This document shows positions 8,045 to 16,202 of a DNA stretch of 64,000 bases, one piece after another. Origin of the DNA: Persicimonas caeni (GTDB lineage Bacteria > Myxococcota_A > Bradymonadia > Bradymonadales > Bradymonadaceae); assembly GCF_006517175.1 (NCBI RefSeq), contig NZ_CP041186.1, positions 5,545,074-5,609,073 on the forward strand, in the 5' to 3' direction. The notes beneath the pieces are model-generated. The model saw only the letters and a list, made by a program, of their open reading frames with translations, was not told the DNA's origin and ran no database searches. The position numbers and the translations under genes were made by a program. Numbering within the stretch: position 1 is the stretch's first letter; every line of letters starts with the position of its first letter.

Positions 8045-8722
8045 ATGCCCACAACCGCCCGAAACTTCAAAAACACCGTCTACGGCCACCTCGCCCGCGT
8101 CGGCAAAGCCCTCTCCACAGGCAGTCGCCTCGAACTCTTGGACCTGCTCGCCCAGGCCCCCAAGACGGTCGCCGAGCTCGCCGAAGGGGCAAGCCTGAGC
8201 GTGCCGAACACCTCGCAGCACCTCAGAACGCTACGCGAGGTCGGCCTGGTGACGAGCGAGCGCGACGGCAATCACGTCATCTACCGGCTCGCCGGTCCCG
8301 ACGTCGCCGACTTCGTCAGCTCGATGCAGCAGCTCGCCACGCGTCGGCTCGCCGACCTCGAGGCGGCCGAGCGCAGCTTTTTTGCCGACTCCGGCGAGGA
8401 AGTCAGCGCCGATAAGCTGCGCGAGTGGATGCGCGGCGGGGCGGTGGAGTTGGTCGACGTGCGGCCGCGCGAGGAGTTCGACGCCGGGCATATCGACGGG
8501 GCGGTGTCGGTGCCCATCGACGAGCTCGAGGGCCGCGTCGAGGAGCTGCCGCGCGACCGAAATATCGTCGTGTACTGTCGCGGGCCGTACTGCACGTACG
8601 CCGCGCGCGGGGTCGAGCTTCTTCAACAAAAAGGCTTCGAGGCTCTGCGACTGCGCGAGGGGTATCCGGACTGGCGCGCTCGCGGCTACGCTAATGAGGA
8701 CCAAGGCAAGGAACACCGATGA
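8045..8722 (+). CDS. ArsR-family repressor fused to a rhodanese domain
   Basis: Two-domain regulator of 225 residues. Residues 10-90 form a winged helix-turn-helix of ArsR type (LSVPNTSQHLRTLREVGLV as recognition region, then the RDGNHVIYRL wing). Residues 120-220 form a rhodanese domain whose active loop is CRGPYC, with Cys178 as the expected persulfide-carrying residue and Cys183 beside it. Members of this fused family are thought to sense sulfur or redox species rather than bind metals through the classical ELCVCDL motif, which is absent. A perfect palindrome lies just upstream. The stop overlaps the start of the MFS gene by four bases, so the transporter is the likely regulated partner. 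Confidence 0.9.
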   Translation: MPTTARNFKNTVYGHLARVGKALSTGSRLELLDLLAQAPKTVAELAEGASLSVPNTSQHLRTLREVGLVTSERDGNHVIYRLAGPDVADFVSSMQQLATRRLADLEAAERSFFADSGEEVSADKLREWMRGGAVELVDVRPREEFDAGHIDGAVSVPIDELEGRVEELPRDRNIVVYCRGPYCTYAARGVELLQQKGFEALRLREGYPDWRARGYANEDQGKEHR

Positions 8723-9969
8723 GCAGTAAGTCGAAGACATCGAAGATCCAGCTGGGCATTCGCGAAAACCTCGCCCAGTTCAGCCTGCTCGTGCTGGTCA
8801 ACGCCTTCGTCGGCGCGATGGTCGGCATGGAGCGGAGCATCCTGCCGCCGATGGCCGAAGAGGAGTTCGGCCTGGCGGTGCGCACCGCCATCCTGTCGTT
8901 CATCGCGGTCTTCGGCCTGGTCAAGGCGGCCACCAACTACTTCGCAGGCCGCTTGGGTGACGCCTTCGGGCGAAAGTCGGTGCTCATCGGCGGCTGGCTT
9001 GTGGCCGTGCCCGTGCCGTTCTTGCTCATGTGGGCGCCCACCTGGGGCTGGGTCATCTTCGCCAACGTGCTGCTCGGGGCGAGCCAGGGGCTTACCTGGT
9101 CGACCACCGTGATCATGAAGATCGACCTGGCCGGCCCCAACAAGCGCGGGTTGGCGATGGGCCTCAACGAGTTCGCCGGCTACTTCGCCGTGGCCGGCGC
9201 GGCGTTGGCCACCGGCTGGGTCGCCTCCGAGTGGGGCCTCCGTCCCGAGCCGTTCTACCTGGGTGTCGGCTTCGTGGCGCTGGGCCTCTTGTTGTCGGTC
9301 ACGCTCGTGCGCGAGACCAAAGCCCACGCCGACTACGAAGCCGCCCACCACGCCGATCACCTGGCCGACCGCGAGTCGCTCAGTCAATCGGAGGTCTTCA
9401 AGCGCACCTCGTTCACCGACCCCGACCTCTCCTCGACCAGCCAGGCCGGTCTGGTCAACAACCTCAACGACGGCATGGCCTGGGGGCTCTTTCCGCTCTA
9501 TTTCGCCGCCGCCGGCATGAATATCGAGCAGATCGGCTGGCTGGCCGCGATCTACCCGGCGGTGTGGGGTATCGGCCAGCTCTTCACGGGCGCGTGGTCC
9601 GACACGGTGGGCCGAAAATGGCTCATCGTCGCCGGCATGTTCATCCAGGCCGGCGGCATCGCGGTGACCGCGCTCTCCGGCGAGTTCTGGGGCTTCGCGG
9701 CCGGCGCGGTGTTGCTCGGCGCGGGCACCGCGCTCGTCTACCCCACGCTGTTGGCCGCCATCGGCGACGTCGCCCACCCCTCCTGGCGCGCCTCGTCGGT
9801 GGGCATCTACCGTCTCTGGCGCGACTCCGGCTACGCCGTCGGCGCACTCTTGGCCGGCGCGGTCGCCGATACGCTCGGCTTCGAGTGGGCGCTGTGGCTC
9901 ATTGCGGGGTTGACGGCGGTTTCGGGCTTCGTGGTCGTGTTTCGGATGCGTGAGACGCTTCGCTCGTGA
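8719..9969 (+). CDS. Major facilitator superfamily transporter
   Basis: Twelve-helix permease of 416 residues, coupled to the ArsR-rhodanese gene by an ATGA overlap. MFS signatures are visible: GRLGDAFGRKS between helices 2 and 3 (about residues 77-87) and the corresponding GAWSDTVGRKW in the second half. A hydrophilic, His/Asp-rich loop (ETKAHADYEAAHHADHL) separates the halves. The substrate is not recognisable. The co-encoded regulator suggests export or import of a sulfur compound, toxic anion or related stress molecule, which is inference from context. Confidence 0.88.
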   Translation: MSSKSKTSKIQLGIRENLAQFSLLVLVNAFVGAMVGMERSILPPMAEEEFGLAVRTAILSFIAVFGLVKAATNYFAGRLGDAFGRKSVLIGGWLVAVPVPFLLMWAPTWGWVIFANVLLGASQGLTWSTTVIMKIDLAGPNKRGLAMGLNEFAGYFAVAGAALATGWVASEWGLRPEPFYLGVGFVALGLLLSVTLVRETKAHADYEAAHHADHLADRESLSQSEVFKRTSFTDPDLSSTSQAGLVNNLNDGMAWGLFPLYFAAAGMNIEQIGWLAAIYPAVWGIGQLFTGAWSDTVGRKWLIVAGMFIQAGGIAVTALSGEFWGFAAGAVLLGAGTALVYPTLLAAIGDVAHPSWRASSVGIYRLWRDSGYAVGALLAGAVADTLGFEWALWLIAGLTAVSGFVVVFRMRETLRS

Positions 9970-10128
9970 CGCTTCGTTCGTAACGCCTCGCTCTCCGCAA
10001 ACACCTTCATTCATGAATACCAGCCATACACTCCACACCGATGTCATGCGCCAACGTTTTGGTTAGCTTTCTTCTCGTGACGAACACAGGGCAATGGAGC
10101 CCGTTCGAATGACACGAGGAGAGACCCA

Positions 10129-11178
10129 ATGAGCAACGAGACAAAGACGGCGATGGTGATTGGTGCGACGGGAAGCTTTGGCGGCGCGGTGACCCGCGAA
10201 CTGCTCGACCGCGGCTGGATGGTGCGGGCGTTGGTGCGCGATGTCGACGCCGCGCAGGCCAAGACCGAGTTCGGCGCCGACGTAAGCCTCGAGTACGTGC
10301 AGGGCGACGCACTCGTCAAAGAGGACGTGGCGCGTGCGGCCAAAGGCGCGGACCTGTTGGTCGACTCCTTTAACGTCTCCTACGACAAATGGGACCCGCT
10401 GGTGATCGAGTCGGCCGAGATCGTCGCCCAGGTCGCCGCCGAGGAGGAGCTGTTGGTGCTCTTTCCGGGCAACGTCTACGGGCTCGGCCCCGACTTCAGC
10501 GAGCCGCTCGACGAGGGCGCGCCCAAGGAGGCGCCGTCGAAGAAGGGCGCGCTCAGAAACCGCATCGAGGGCATCTTCGAGAGGGCTGCGGGAGGAGGCG
10601 AAGGGCAGGGCGCGCGCTTCGTCGTCCTGCGCTGCGGCGACTTCTTCGGGCCTGACATGCCCGAGGGGAGTTCGTGGTTCTCGATCCTCGTCGACAAGGC
10701 CCTCGACGGCGGCGCCATCGTCTACCCGGGCGACCGCGAGGTCGTCCACCAGTGGGCTTACCTCCCCGATGCGGCCACCGCCGGCGTCGATTTGGTCGAG
10801 CGCGCGCTCGACACCGGTGCGTTCGCCCCCTATGAGGTCTTCCACTTCGGCGGCCACGCCGTCACCGGCGACGAGATGGTCGGCGCGATTCGCCGCGCGC
10901 TGGGAGATTCGCAGCGCAAGGTCAAAGGGTTTATGTGGTGGGCGATCACCATCGCCAGCCCCTTCGTGCCCTTTCTGCGCGAGCTCAAGGAGATGCGCTA
11001 TCTGTGGGACGAGCCGCTCGTGCTCGACGACGCCAAGCTGCGCCAGACCCTCGACCGCGTCCCGCATACCCAACTCGACGTGGCGGTCCATCGCACGCTC
11101 TCCGGACTCGCCAGCGAAAAGCAGATCGGCGGCGCGCAGCTCGACGAAGCCGATTTGCCCGGCCTGTCGGGCCGCTGA
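10129..11178 (+). CDS. NAD(P)-binding epimerase/NmrA-like protein
   Basis: Atypical short-chain dehydrogenase of 349 residues. The Rossmann fingerprint GATGSFGG is at residues 12-19, followed by an RALVRD cofactor-selecting strand end and PGNVYG, where the YG sits near the usual catalytic site. A later LRCGDFFGP matches the NmrA/extended-SDR pattern. It probably acts on a sugar-nucleotide, quinone or other small molecule in the cytoplasm, but no substrate is visible. GAGAG precedes the ATG. It stands alone between the MFS gene and a block of family B repeats. Confidence 0.8.
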   Translation: MSNETKTAMVIGATGSFGGAVTRELLDRGWMVRALVRDVDAAQAKTEFGADVSLEYVQGDALVKEDVARAAKGADLLVDSFNVSYDKWDPLVIESAEIVAQVAAEEELLVLFPGNVYGLGPDFSEPLDEGAPKEAPSKKGALRNRIEGIFERAAGGGEGQGARFVVLRCGDFFGPDMPEGSSWFSILVDKALDGGAIVYPGDREVVHQWAYLPDAATAGVDLVERALDTGAFAPYEVFHFGGHAVTGDEMVGAIRRALGDSQRKVKGFMWWAITIASPFVPFLRELKEMRYLWDEPLVLDDAKLRQTLDRVPHTQLDVAVHRTLSGLASEKQIGGAQLDEADLPGLSGR

Positions 11179-11187
11179 TGCGGCGCG

Positions 11188-11318
11188 TTCGGTGCGTGGG
11201 CATCCCTGCTCTCGTACCGAAAGACGGTTCGGAGCATGGGCATCTTGCCCTCGGCATCAATTCGGTGCGTGGGCATCTTGCCCTCGTAAGCGAGAGCTGG
11301 AAGCACTCGCACCGAAAG
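11188..11318. repeat. Family B repeats, one full and two partial copies in tandem
   Basis: Three successive units begin TTCGGTGCG or TTCGGAGCA followed by TGGGCATC. The last unit is complete and ends AAGCACTCGCACCGAA, matching the copy at 6379. The array lies between the convergent ends of the epimerase-like gene and the matrixin gene. Confidence 0.75.
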
Positions 11319-11324
11319 TTCTCC

Positions 11325-12206
11325 CTAGAAGCGTCGGCGTCGCCACCCCGCGGCGAGCAAGAGCCCGCCGGCGCCAATGAGCCAGGCGAGGCCGGTGGGC
11401 GCTGGCGCCGGGGTGGTCGCGCAGCAGCCGCCGTTGTCGTCGTCGTCGCAGTTGACGCATCGGACATCTTCCGGGGGCTCGTCACACGCCGAGGCTCCGA
11501 TTTCGCTGGCCGGGTAGATGTGGCAGATGCCGTCGATGTCGTCCTGATGCAGCGTGCGCTTTTCGGTCTCGCCGATATCGGCGCTGCGGTACATCGTCGC
11601 CTCTTCGACGGGCGTGTGGTCGAGGCCGATAAAGTGGCCGATCTCGTGGACCAGCGTGTTGCGCAGGTCGACGGCGTTCGCCTCGACCGGGTCGACCACC
11701 GAGATCGTGTAGATCTCGGCGTTGATCTCGATGTCGGCGTCGGCAATCTCGCCCGTGTTGGGGTTGTAGCTGACGCTCGTGAGCGCGAACGTCGAGTTGC
11801 TGGCCACCTGGTTCCAGTTCTCCTCGCGCCAGACCACCAGGTTCAGGTTCTGGGCGCCCGGGCCCTGGTTGAACCTGGCCTCGGTCACGTCGGTGCGGCC
11901 GCCGAAATTCATCTGCATGCGGCTGCAGCCGACCTGGTTCCATTCCTCGAAGGAGAGTTTGACCGCGTCGAGCAAGTCGTCACTCAGCCCCGCGGGCGTG
12001 TCGGCGTTGGAGGTGCCGATCTCGTTGACGTAGTAGGGCTGGCAGGCGTACGGCCACACCACCGGCTTGGGCGTCTCGCCGGTGCGACAGGCGTACGGTC
12101 CCGTTTCGTAGCAGGTCATCGTCTGTTCGAACGCAGAGACAGCCTGCGGGAGTACACAGAGTCCCGTCAGCACGAGCGTCGCTGCAAGTCGCCGAAAGCG
12201 TTTGAT
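11325..12206 (-). CDS. Secreted matrixin-type zinc metalloprotease with MYXO-CTERM-like tail
   Basis: Extracytoplasmic protease. The zinc site HEIGHFIGLDH fits HExxHxxGxxH, with a Met-turn (ATMYRSAD) about 15 residues later. The C-terminus is Cys-rich (CVNCDDDDNGGCC), then a hydrophobic helix and RRRRF, resembling MYXO-CTERM anchoring signals. The start is unusual: an AAGGAG site at 12213-12218 is followed six bases later by ATC (12206), in frame with a good signal peptide (KRFRRLAATLVLTGLCVLPQAVSA, written here as one hydrophobic unit). There is no ATG or TTG nearby. The next conventional start, GTG at 12173, would drop the positive n-region. I favour ATC but keep GTG as the alternative. Confidence 0.82.
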   Translation of the reverse strand: MKRFRRLAATLVLTGLCVLPQAVSAFEQTMTCYETGPYACRTGETPKPVVWPYACQPYYVNEIGTSNADTPAGLSDDLLDAVKLSFEEWNQVGCSRMQMNFGGRTDVTEARFNQGPGAQNLNLVVWREENWNQVASNSTFALTSVSYNPNTGEIADADIEINAEIYTISVVDPVEANAVDLRNTLVHEIGHFIGLDHTPVEEATMYRSADIGETEKRTLHQDDIDGICHIYPASEIGASACDEPPEDVRCVNCDDDDNGGCCATTPAPAPTGLAWLIGAGGLLLAAGWRRRRF

Positions 12207-12281
12207 GATTGGCTCCTTTTTTAGCCAGCAAAACTTTGGCCAGCAGAACTTTGGCCAGTTAAACGAACGAGGGCGGCAGCG

Positions 12282-12686
12282 CTAGCCGCAGCAACCCGTC
12301 CGTCCGCATTTGGCAGCGACCTCGGGTTGAAAATGTTCTTCGAGGAATTCTTGGGTGAAATGCTCCGAGGCGATCTCGGGCTCGACCTCGAGGACCTGGC
12401 GGATCCAGTACTGGATGATATCGGCGTCGCTGCGCTCGGCCGCCTCCATGACGAGGCGAGTGGCCTCCTCACGGGCGTAGCTCTGCCACAACTCGCCGAT
12501 GGCCTGGTCCCACTGGGTGGCCTGCTCGCTGTAGGGCGTGGTCTCGATCGCCGCGACCAACGCGCCCAACTCGCCGGTCTTGCGCGCATGCGCCGTACCG
12601 GCCGCCACCCCAGAGGTGCGCATCGCGCTCTTGGCGAGCAGCGCGAGCACCACGACAGTCAGAATAATCCCCATCCACGTCAACAT
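12282..12686 (-). CDS. Small membrane-anchored hypothetical protein
   Basis: A 134-residue protein with one N-terminal membrane helix (MGIILTVVVLALLA) and a soluble helical, acidic remainder ending in a Cys-rich tail (AKCGRTGCCG). ATG 12686 is chosen because GGAG lies seven bases upstream. The helical part (EEATRLVMEAAERSDADIIQ) resembles no family I know. It is on the same strand as the downstream matrixin gene, 75 bases away, and both end in or contain paired cysteines. Function unknown. Confidence 0.65.
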   Translation of the reverse strand: MLTWMGIILTVVVLALLAKSAMRTSGVAAGTAHARKTGELGALVAAIETTPYSEQATQWDQAIGELWQSYAREEATRLVMEAAERSDADIIQYWIRQVLEVEPEIASEHFTQEFLEEHFQPEVAAKCGRTGCCG

Positions 12687-12873
12687 GGAACACTCCGTGC
12701 TTCGGACAACATCCCCCAGCACTAGTACCACAAACGGCGACCAGTGCAAAAACTGTAGCTACACCGCAATTGTAAATTCGTGGGGTGGGTGCGTCTAGGT
12801 GTGCTTGGCGCCTGGCGGCGTGGTCTTGGCGCCTGCGGTGTGGTCTTGGGGCTTGTGGGGTAGTGGGGGGCAC

Positions 12874-12900
12874 AAAAAAACGGAGGCCTTGCGACCTCCG
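12874..12900 (-). terminator. Rho-independent terminator of the cold-shock gene
   Basis: On the minus strand the hairpin CGGAGG-loop-CCTCCG is followed by seven T residues. A second GC hairpin (CCCCTGC.GAGC with its complement) lies between it and the cold-shock stop. Confidence 0.85.
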
Positions 12901-12968
12901 CGTAAGTCCCCTGCGGAGCGTGAGCTCTGCAGGGGGATAGGTTCAGATTTTAGCCCGTGTGGCGACGC

Positions 12969-13187
12969 CTAGCGTCGTTGCACGTTGATCGCCTTGGGAC
13001 CTTTCGGCCCCGGCTCGACCTCGAACTCGACGCGGGCGTCCTCTTCAATTGTCTTGAAGCCTCGGCCGGCGTCTTTGAGTTCACTGTAGTGGAGAAAGAC
13101 ATCTTCGCCACCGTCCTCACGCTCAATGAAGCCGTAACCTTTGTCTTCATTGAACCATTTCACTTTGCCGCTGATTCTCTCTGCCAT
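12969..13187 (-). CDS. Cold-shock domain protein (CspA family)
   Basis: Single OB-fold protein of 72 residues that binds single-stranded nucleic acid and melts RNA secondary structure. The family hallmarks are present: [15 protein letters not shown] with RNP1 (KGYGFI), DVFLHYS as RNP2, and the terminal GPKAINV. The ATG at 13187 gives the classical length; an upstream in-frame start at 13229 would add a non-conserved tail. A clear terminator follows. The upstream DNA is long and gene-free, as is common for cold-shock genes with extended leaders, though no leader element can be proven here. Confidence 0.95.
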   Translation of the reverse strand: MAERISGKVKWFNEDKGYGFIEREDGGEDVFLHYSELKDAGRGFKTIEEDARVEFEVEPGPKGPKAINVQRR

Positions 13188-13960
13188 AGTTGTGCTCTTT
13201 TCTCTGGTGCAGGTCCAAAGCCCACGCAAAGGCCCGGACTGTTCTCTCTCGGGACGGCGCGATCATTCGCCCGCCTCTTGTTGGACGCACCGGTGCTACC
13301 GATTCCGATGTCGCCTGCGTTGTTACCAAACTGTAAACAGCATCGGCGGAGAGGAAAGGCGCTGCGCGCCGGTCGACGAAGACCAACCCGTCGAGGCGGT
13401 CGACGCTCGAGCCTCTCGCAAGGGGGCCGCCCGTGGCGGCCTCCTCGCTCTCCAGCTCCCCCGCAACGCCTTCCGACCCCTCGGAGAAGCCCTCCAGCTC
13501 CCCCGCAACGCCTTCCGACTCCTCCGATCTCGTCGCTACCCTCTGCAAACCCCTCACCCGTCCCGACGGGTAGGGCCGTGCGCTCTCGACGAGGCTCGAC
13601 CGTCCGACGGGTAGAGGGTCTGAGACAATGTAAAGGGGCTACCCGTCGAGTCGGGGATGATGAGTGCATATTGTGATGAGCACTTCCGACATGTCGGAGG
13701 TCATCAGTGCAGTATGTGATGAGGCTACACGTCGTTTCGTCGCCCTCAGCTTGATTGGAGGCGCCGATGGGGCCGCGGGGGCGGGGACGGATGCGGTCAC
13801 GGTGTCCGGCACCCGGGACCGCGACCGTCTCACCATCCCGCACATCTTGGTTGGTGCGCCGCATTGACGGTTGGGGCGCGGTCGTCTCGACCGCCGGGGT
13901 CCGTCTCGGGCCCCGCACGTGTTCGAGCAAGGCGTGCGCCTTGCAAAAGACACGCAAGCA

Positions 13961-14054
13961 GGGGCGGTGACGCCCCAGGGCGGGCGAGGACGCCGCGCGG
14001 CCCGGCTGGGGCGGTGACGCCCCAGGGCGGGCGAGGACGCCGCGCGCCCCGACC
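13961..14054. repeat. Direct duplication, period 47 bp
   Basis: GGGGCGGTGACGCCCCAGGG starts at 13961 and again at 14008. The first 39 bases of each unit are identical. Each unit begins with a hairpin-forming GGGGCG...CGCCCC. Confidence 0.8.
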
Positions 14055-14163
14055 CGTTTGTGCGCCTCTGCCACGGTCACGGTGTCCGGCACCGGTCACG
14101 GTCACGGTCACGGGGTAAATCGACCGTGGTAGCTGCCCTGTGTGGGCCTCGATGTGAGAAACG

Positions 14164-14305
14164 CCTGCTACATAAGCAATTAAGGACATAGGGGCTGCGA
14201 GTCGCGAGGTGGTTCCAATTCGCAGGTCGGCAACCTGGAACCTCTAGCAACACGCAGCCCCTATGTCCTTAACGCCCGCAGTTCAGGGCGCCCTATGTAG
14301 CAGGC
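14164..14305. repeat. Dispersed palindromic repeat, family A copy 3
   Basis: Starts CCTGCTACATAAGCAATTAA and ends CCCTATGTAGCAGGC. Inside, GGACATAGGGGCTGCG pairs with CGCAGCCCCTATGTCC, and a third hairpin is centred near 14225. The arms match copy 2 closely. Confidence 0.8.
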
Positions 14306-14581
14306 GTCGCTCGCTTGCAAGGCCACCAAACTCGAATGTGCCCCTGCCTCCTCGATGACTCGGATCGAGTGGGCTTCGCACGGGGGGCAGGCGGCGGAGG
14401 CCGCCGGGGGGATCGCCGCGAGTCGGCAATGCCTACAGATCGAAACCTCCCAGCAGTCGTCCATGTACGGCGGGCCAGAGGCACCGCCGGCGGTCGAGAC
14501 GACCGCGCCCCGGCCAAGCCCCGCGCTACGACGCACGCGCCCAAAGCGCGCCACGACTGCGGTGTAGCCGCGCCAAGGCGC

Positions 14582-16198
14582 CTACGCCGCCTGTCCGAGG
14601 CGGCGGCGCAGCACCGAGCTGAGGGCGTCGATGGCGGTGACGACCACGAGCAGGGCGAGCAGGGCGGTGGTCGCTTTGGCGTAGTTGAAGTTGTTGATGT
14701 AGGTGTACAGGTAAAACCCGATGCCGCCGGCGCCGACCACGCCCAGGATACTCGCCGAGCGCACGTTGTACTCGAACATGTAGAGGGTGTAGCCGAGCAG
14801 AAGCGGGATGACCTGCGGCAGCACGCCGAAGCGGAAGCGGTGGATGCGCCCGGCGCCTACGGTCTTCAGGGCGCGCAAGGGCTTGATGTCGATGGACTCG
14901 ATGCCCTCGTAGTAGAACTTACCGAGGTAGCCCGAGGCGTAAAACGTCAGTGCGAGGATGCCGGGGAAGGGGCCGAGGCCGACGATGGCCACGAAGAACA
15001 AGCCCCAGATGATGCTCGGCACGGTGCGCAAGAGGTTGAGGACCAGGCGAGCGCCGGTGCGAAGCCAGCCCGGTGAGATGTTGCGGGCGGCCATGACCGC
15101 GATGGGGAGCGACAGGACCGCGGCCAGGCTCGTGCCCAAAAGGGCCATCTGGATCGTCTCGATGAGCGAGGCGAGCACGGGCTCTGTGACCCCGTCGGAG
15201 AAGTCGGGCGGGAAGAGGCGGCCCAAAAAATCGGCGGCGTTGTCGAGGTTGCCGAAGAGCTTCGAGGCGCTGAACTCCACGCCGATGGCCGCCCAGATAA
15301 ACGCGGCGATGAGCCCGGCGCCGACCAGGGCGTAGAAGCCCTTGCGGTTCATGCCGGGGGAGAGGGGCTCGTCGGGCTCTTCTTTGCCGGCCTCTTGTCC
15401 TGCAACCTGACCGGCCAAGGCGCCGTCGGTCTCGGCGTCGTCGGGCGACGTCTCGACCGTGTCGCCGAGCTCTTCGAATTGACGGCACACCGCGTCGGGG
15501 TCGCCGTCGGCGACGAGGCGGCCGTCGCGCAGGTAGACGACGCGGTCGGCCCACATGCGGGCCAGGTCGAGGTCGTGGGCGACCATGACCACCGTTCCTT
15601 CGCCGTCGCGAAGCTCTTGGAGGGAGTCGACCGCGCGGGTCGCCCAGTGCACGTCGAGGTTCGAGATGGGCTCGTCGAGCAGGGCGACCGAGGGGTTTTG
15701 CAGCAGCAGGCGCGCCAGGGCGACGCGCTGGCGCTCGCCGCCGCTCAGCCGCGAGACGGGCACGTCGATGCGCTCGCCTAGGCCCAGGTGGCGAAGGTAT
15801 TCTTCGGCCTTGGCGTCGTGCTCGGGGCGAAAACCAACGGCGGCCGGCCCGTAGTCGAACAGCCGGCCGCACAGCACGTTTCGCCGCGCGCTCAGCTGCG
15901 GGACGAGCCCGTGGCTTTGGAAGACGAGTCCCACGTCGCGGTAGTGCTCGCGGGGGATGGCTCCGTTGGGCCCGAGCCGGCGGCCGGCGACCTCGACGTG
16001 GCCCTCGCTGGGCTCGACGAGCCCGCTGAGCACCCTGATAAACGTCGACTTGCCGCTGCCGCTCGGCCCGATGACCGCCACCTTTTCGCCCTGGCGGATC
16101 TCGAGGGAGATCCCGTCTAAGGCGCGAACTTTGCGACCCTGGTCGAGGTACTCGACGCGAAGGTCTGCGACGGAGATGGCGGTCTGCGGGTGAGACAT
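14582..16198 (-). CDS. Phosphonate-type ABC transporter, ATPase and permease fused (PhnC-PhnE)
   Basis: Single 538-residue polypeptide joining two usually separate subunits. Residues 1-250 are the ATPase: Walker A GPSGSGKST (about 43-51), signature LSGGERQ and Walker B VALLDEP. After an acidic linker (about 250-280), the C-terminal half is the membrane permease with about six helices and the family motif around RTVPSIIWGLFF plus a GAGGIGFYLY loop. It belongs with the PhnD-like binding lipoprotein four bases upstream. Together they form an importer for phosphonate, phosphite or a related oxyanion; no C-P lyase genes are nearby, so the ligand is uncertain. Confidence 0.93.
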   Translation of the reverse strand: MSHPQTAISVADLRVEYLDQGRKVRALDGISLEIRQGEKVAVIGPSGSGKSTFIRVLSGLVEPSEGHVEVAGRRLGPNGAIPREHYRDVGLVFQSHGLVPQLSARRNVLCGRLFDYGPAAVGFRPEHDAKAEEYLRHLGLGERIDVPVSRLSGGERQRVALARLLLQNPSVALLDEPISNLDVHWATRAVDSLQELRDGEGTVVMVAHDLDLARMWADRVVYLRDGRLVADGDPDAVCRQFEELGDTVETSPDDAETDGALAGQVAGQEAGKEEPDEPLSPGMNRKGFYALVGAGLIAAFIWAAIGVEFSASKLFGNLDNAADFLGRLFPPDFSDGVTEPVLASLIETIQMALLGTSLAAVLSLPIAVMAARNISPGWLRTGARLVLNLLRTVPSIIWGLFFVAIVGLGPFPGILALTFYASGYLGKFYYEGIESIDIKPLRALKTVGAGRIHRFRFGVLPQVIPLLLGYTLYMFEYNVRSASILGVVGAGGIGFYLYTYINNFNYAKATTALLALLVVVTAIDALSSVLRRRLGQAA

Positions 16199-16202
16199 AG
16201 AC

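Larger units (their letters stand above)
13188..14581. other. Repeat-rich gene-free region (1.4 kb)
   Basis: No convincing gene on either strand; the long open frames are low-complexity and share no family motif. It holds two copies of CTCCAGCTCCCCCGCAACGC about 42 bp apart (13458-13500), a 47-bp direct duplication (13961-14054), an inverted pair of a 25-bp sequence containing GGTCGTCTCGACC (13873-13897 and 14487-14511), degenerate CGGTGTCCGGCACC palindromes (about 13800 and 14090), and one family A repeat. Confidence 0.7.

Noticed and set aside
12957-13676. Plus-strand open frame of 239 codons antisense to the cold-shock gene
   Set aside because: It covers a certain gene on the other strand and continues into repeats; the product is low-complexity.
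13160-14092. Minus-strand open frame of 310 codons upstream of the cold-shock gene
   Set aside because: Arg/Gly/Pro-rich composition, runs through several palindromes and direct repeats, overlaps the cold-shock start in another frame, and shows no domain.
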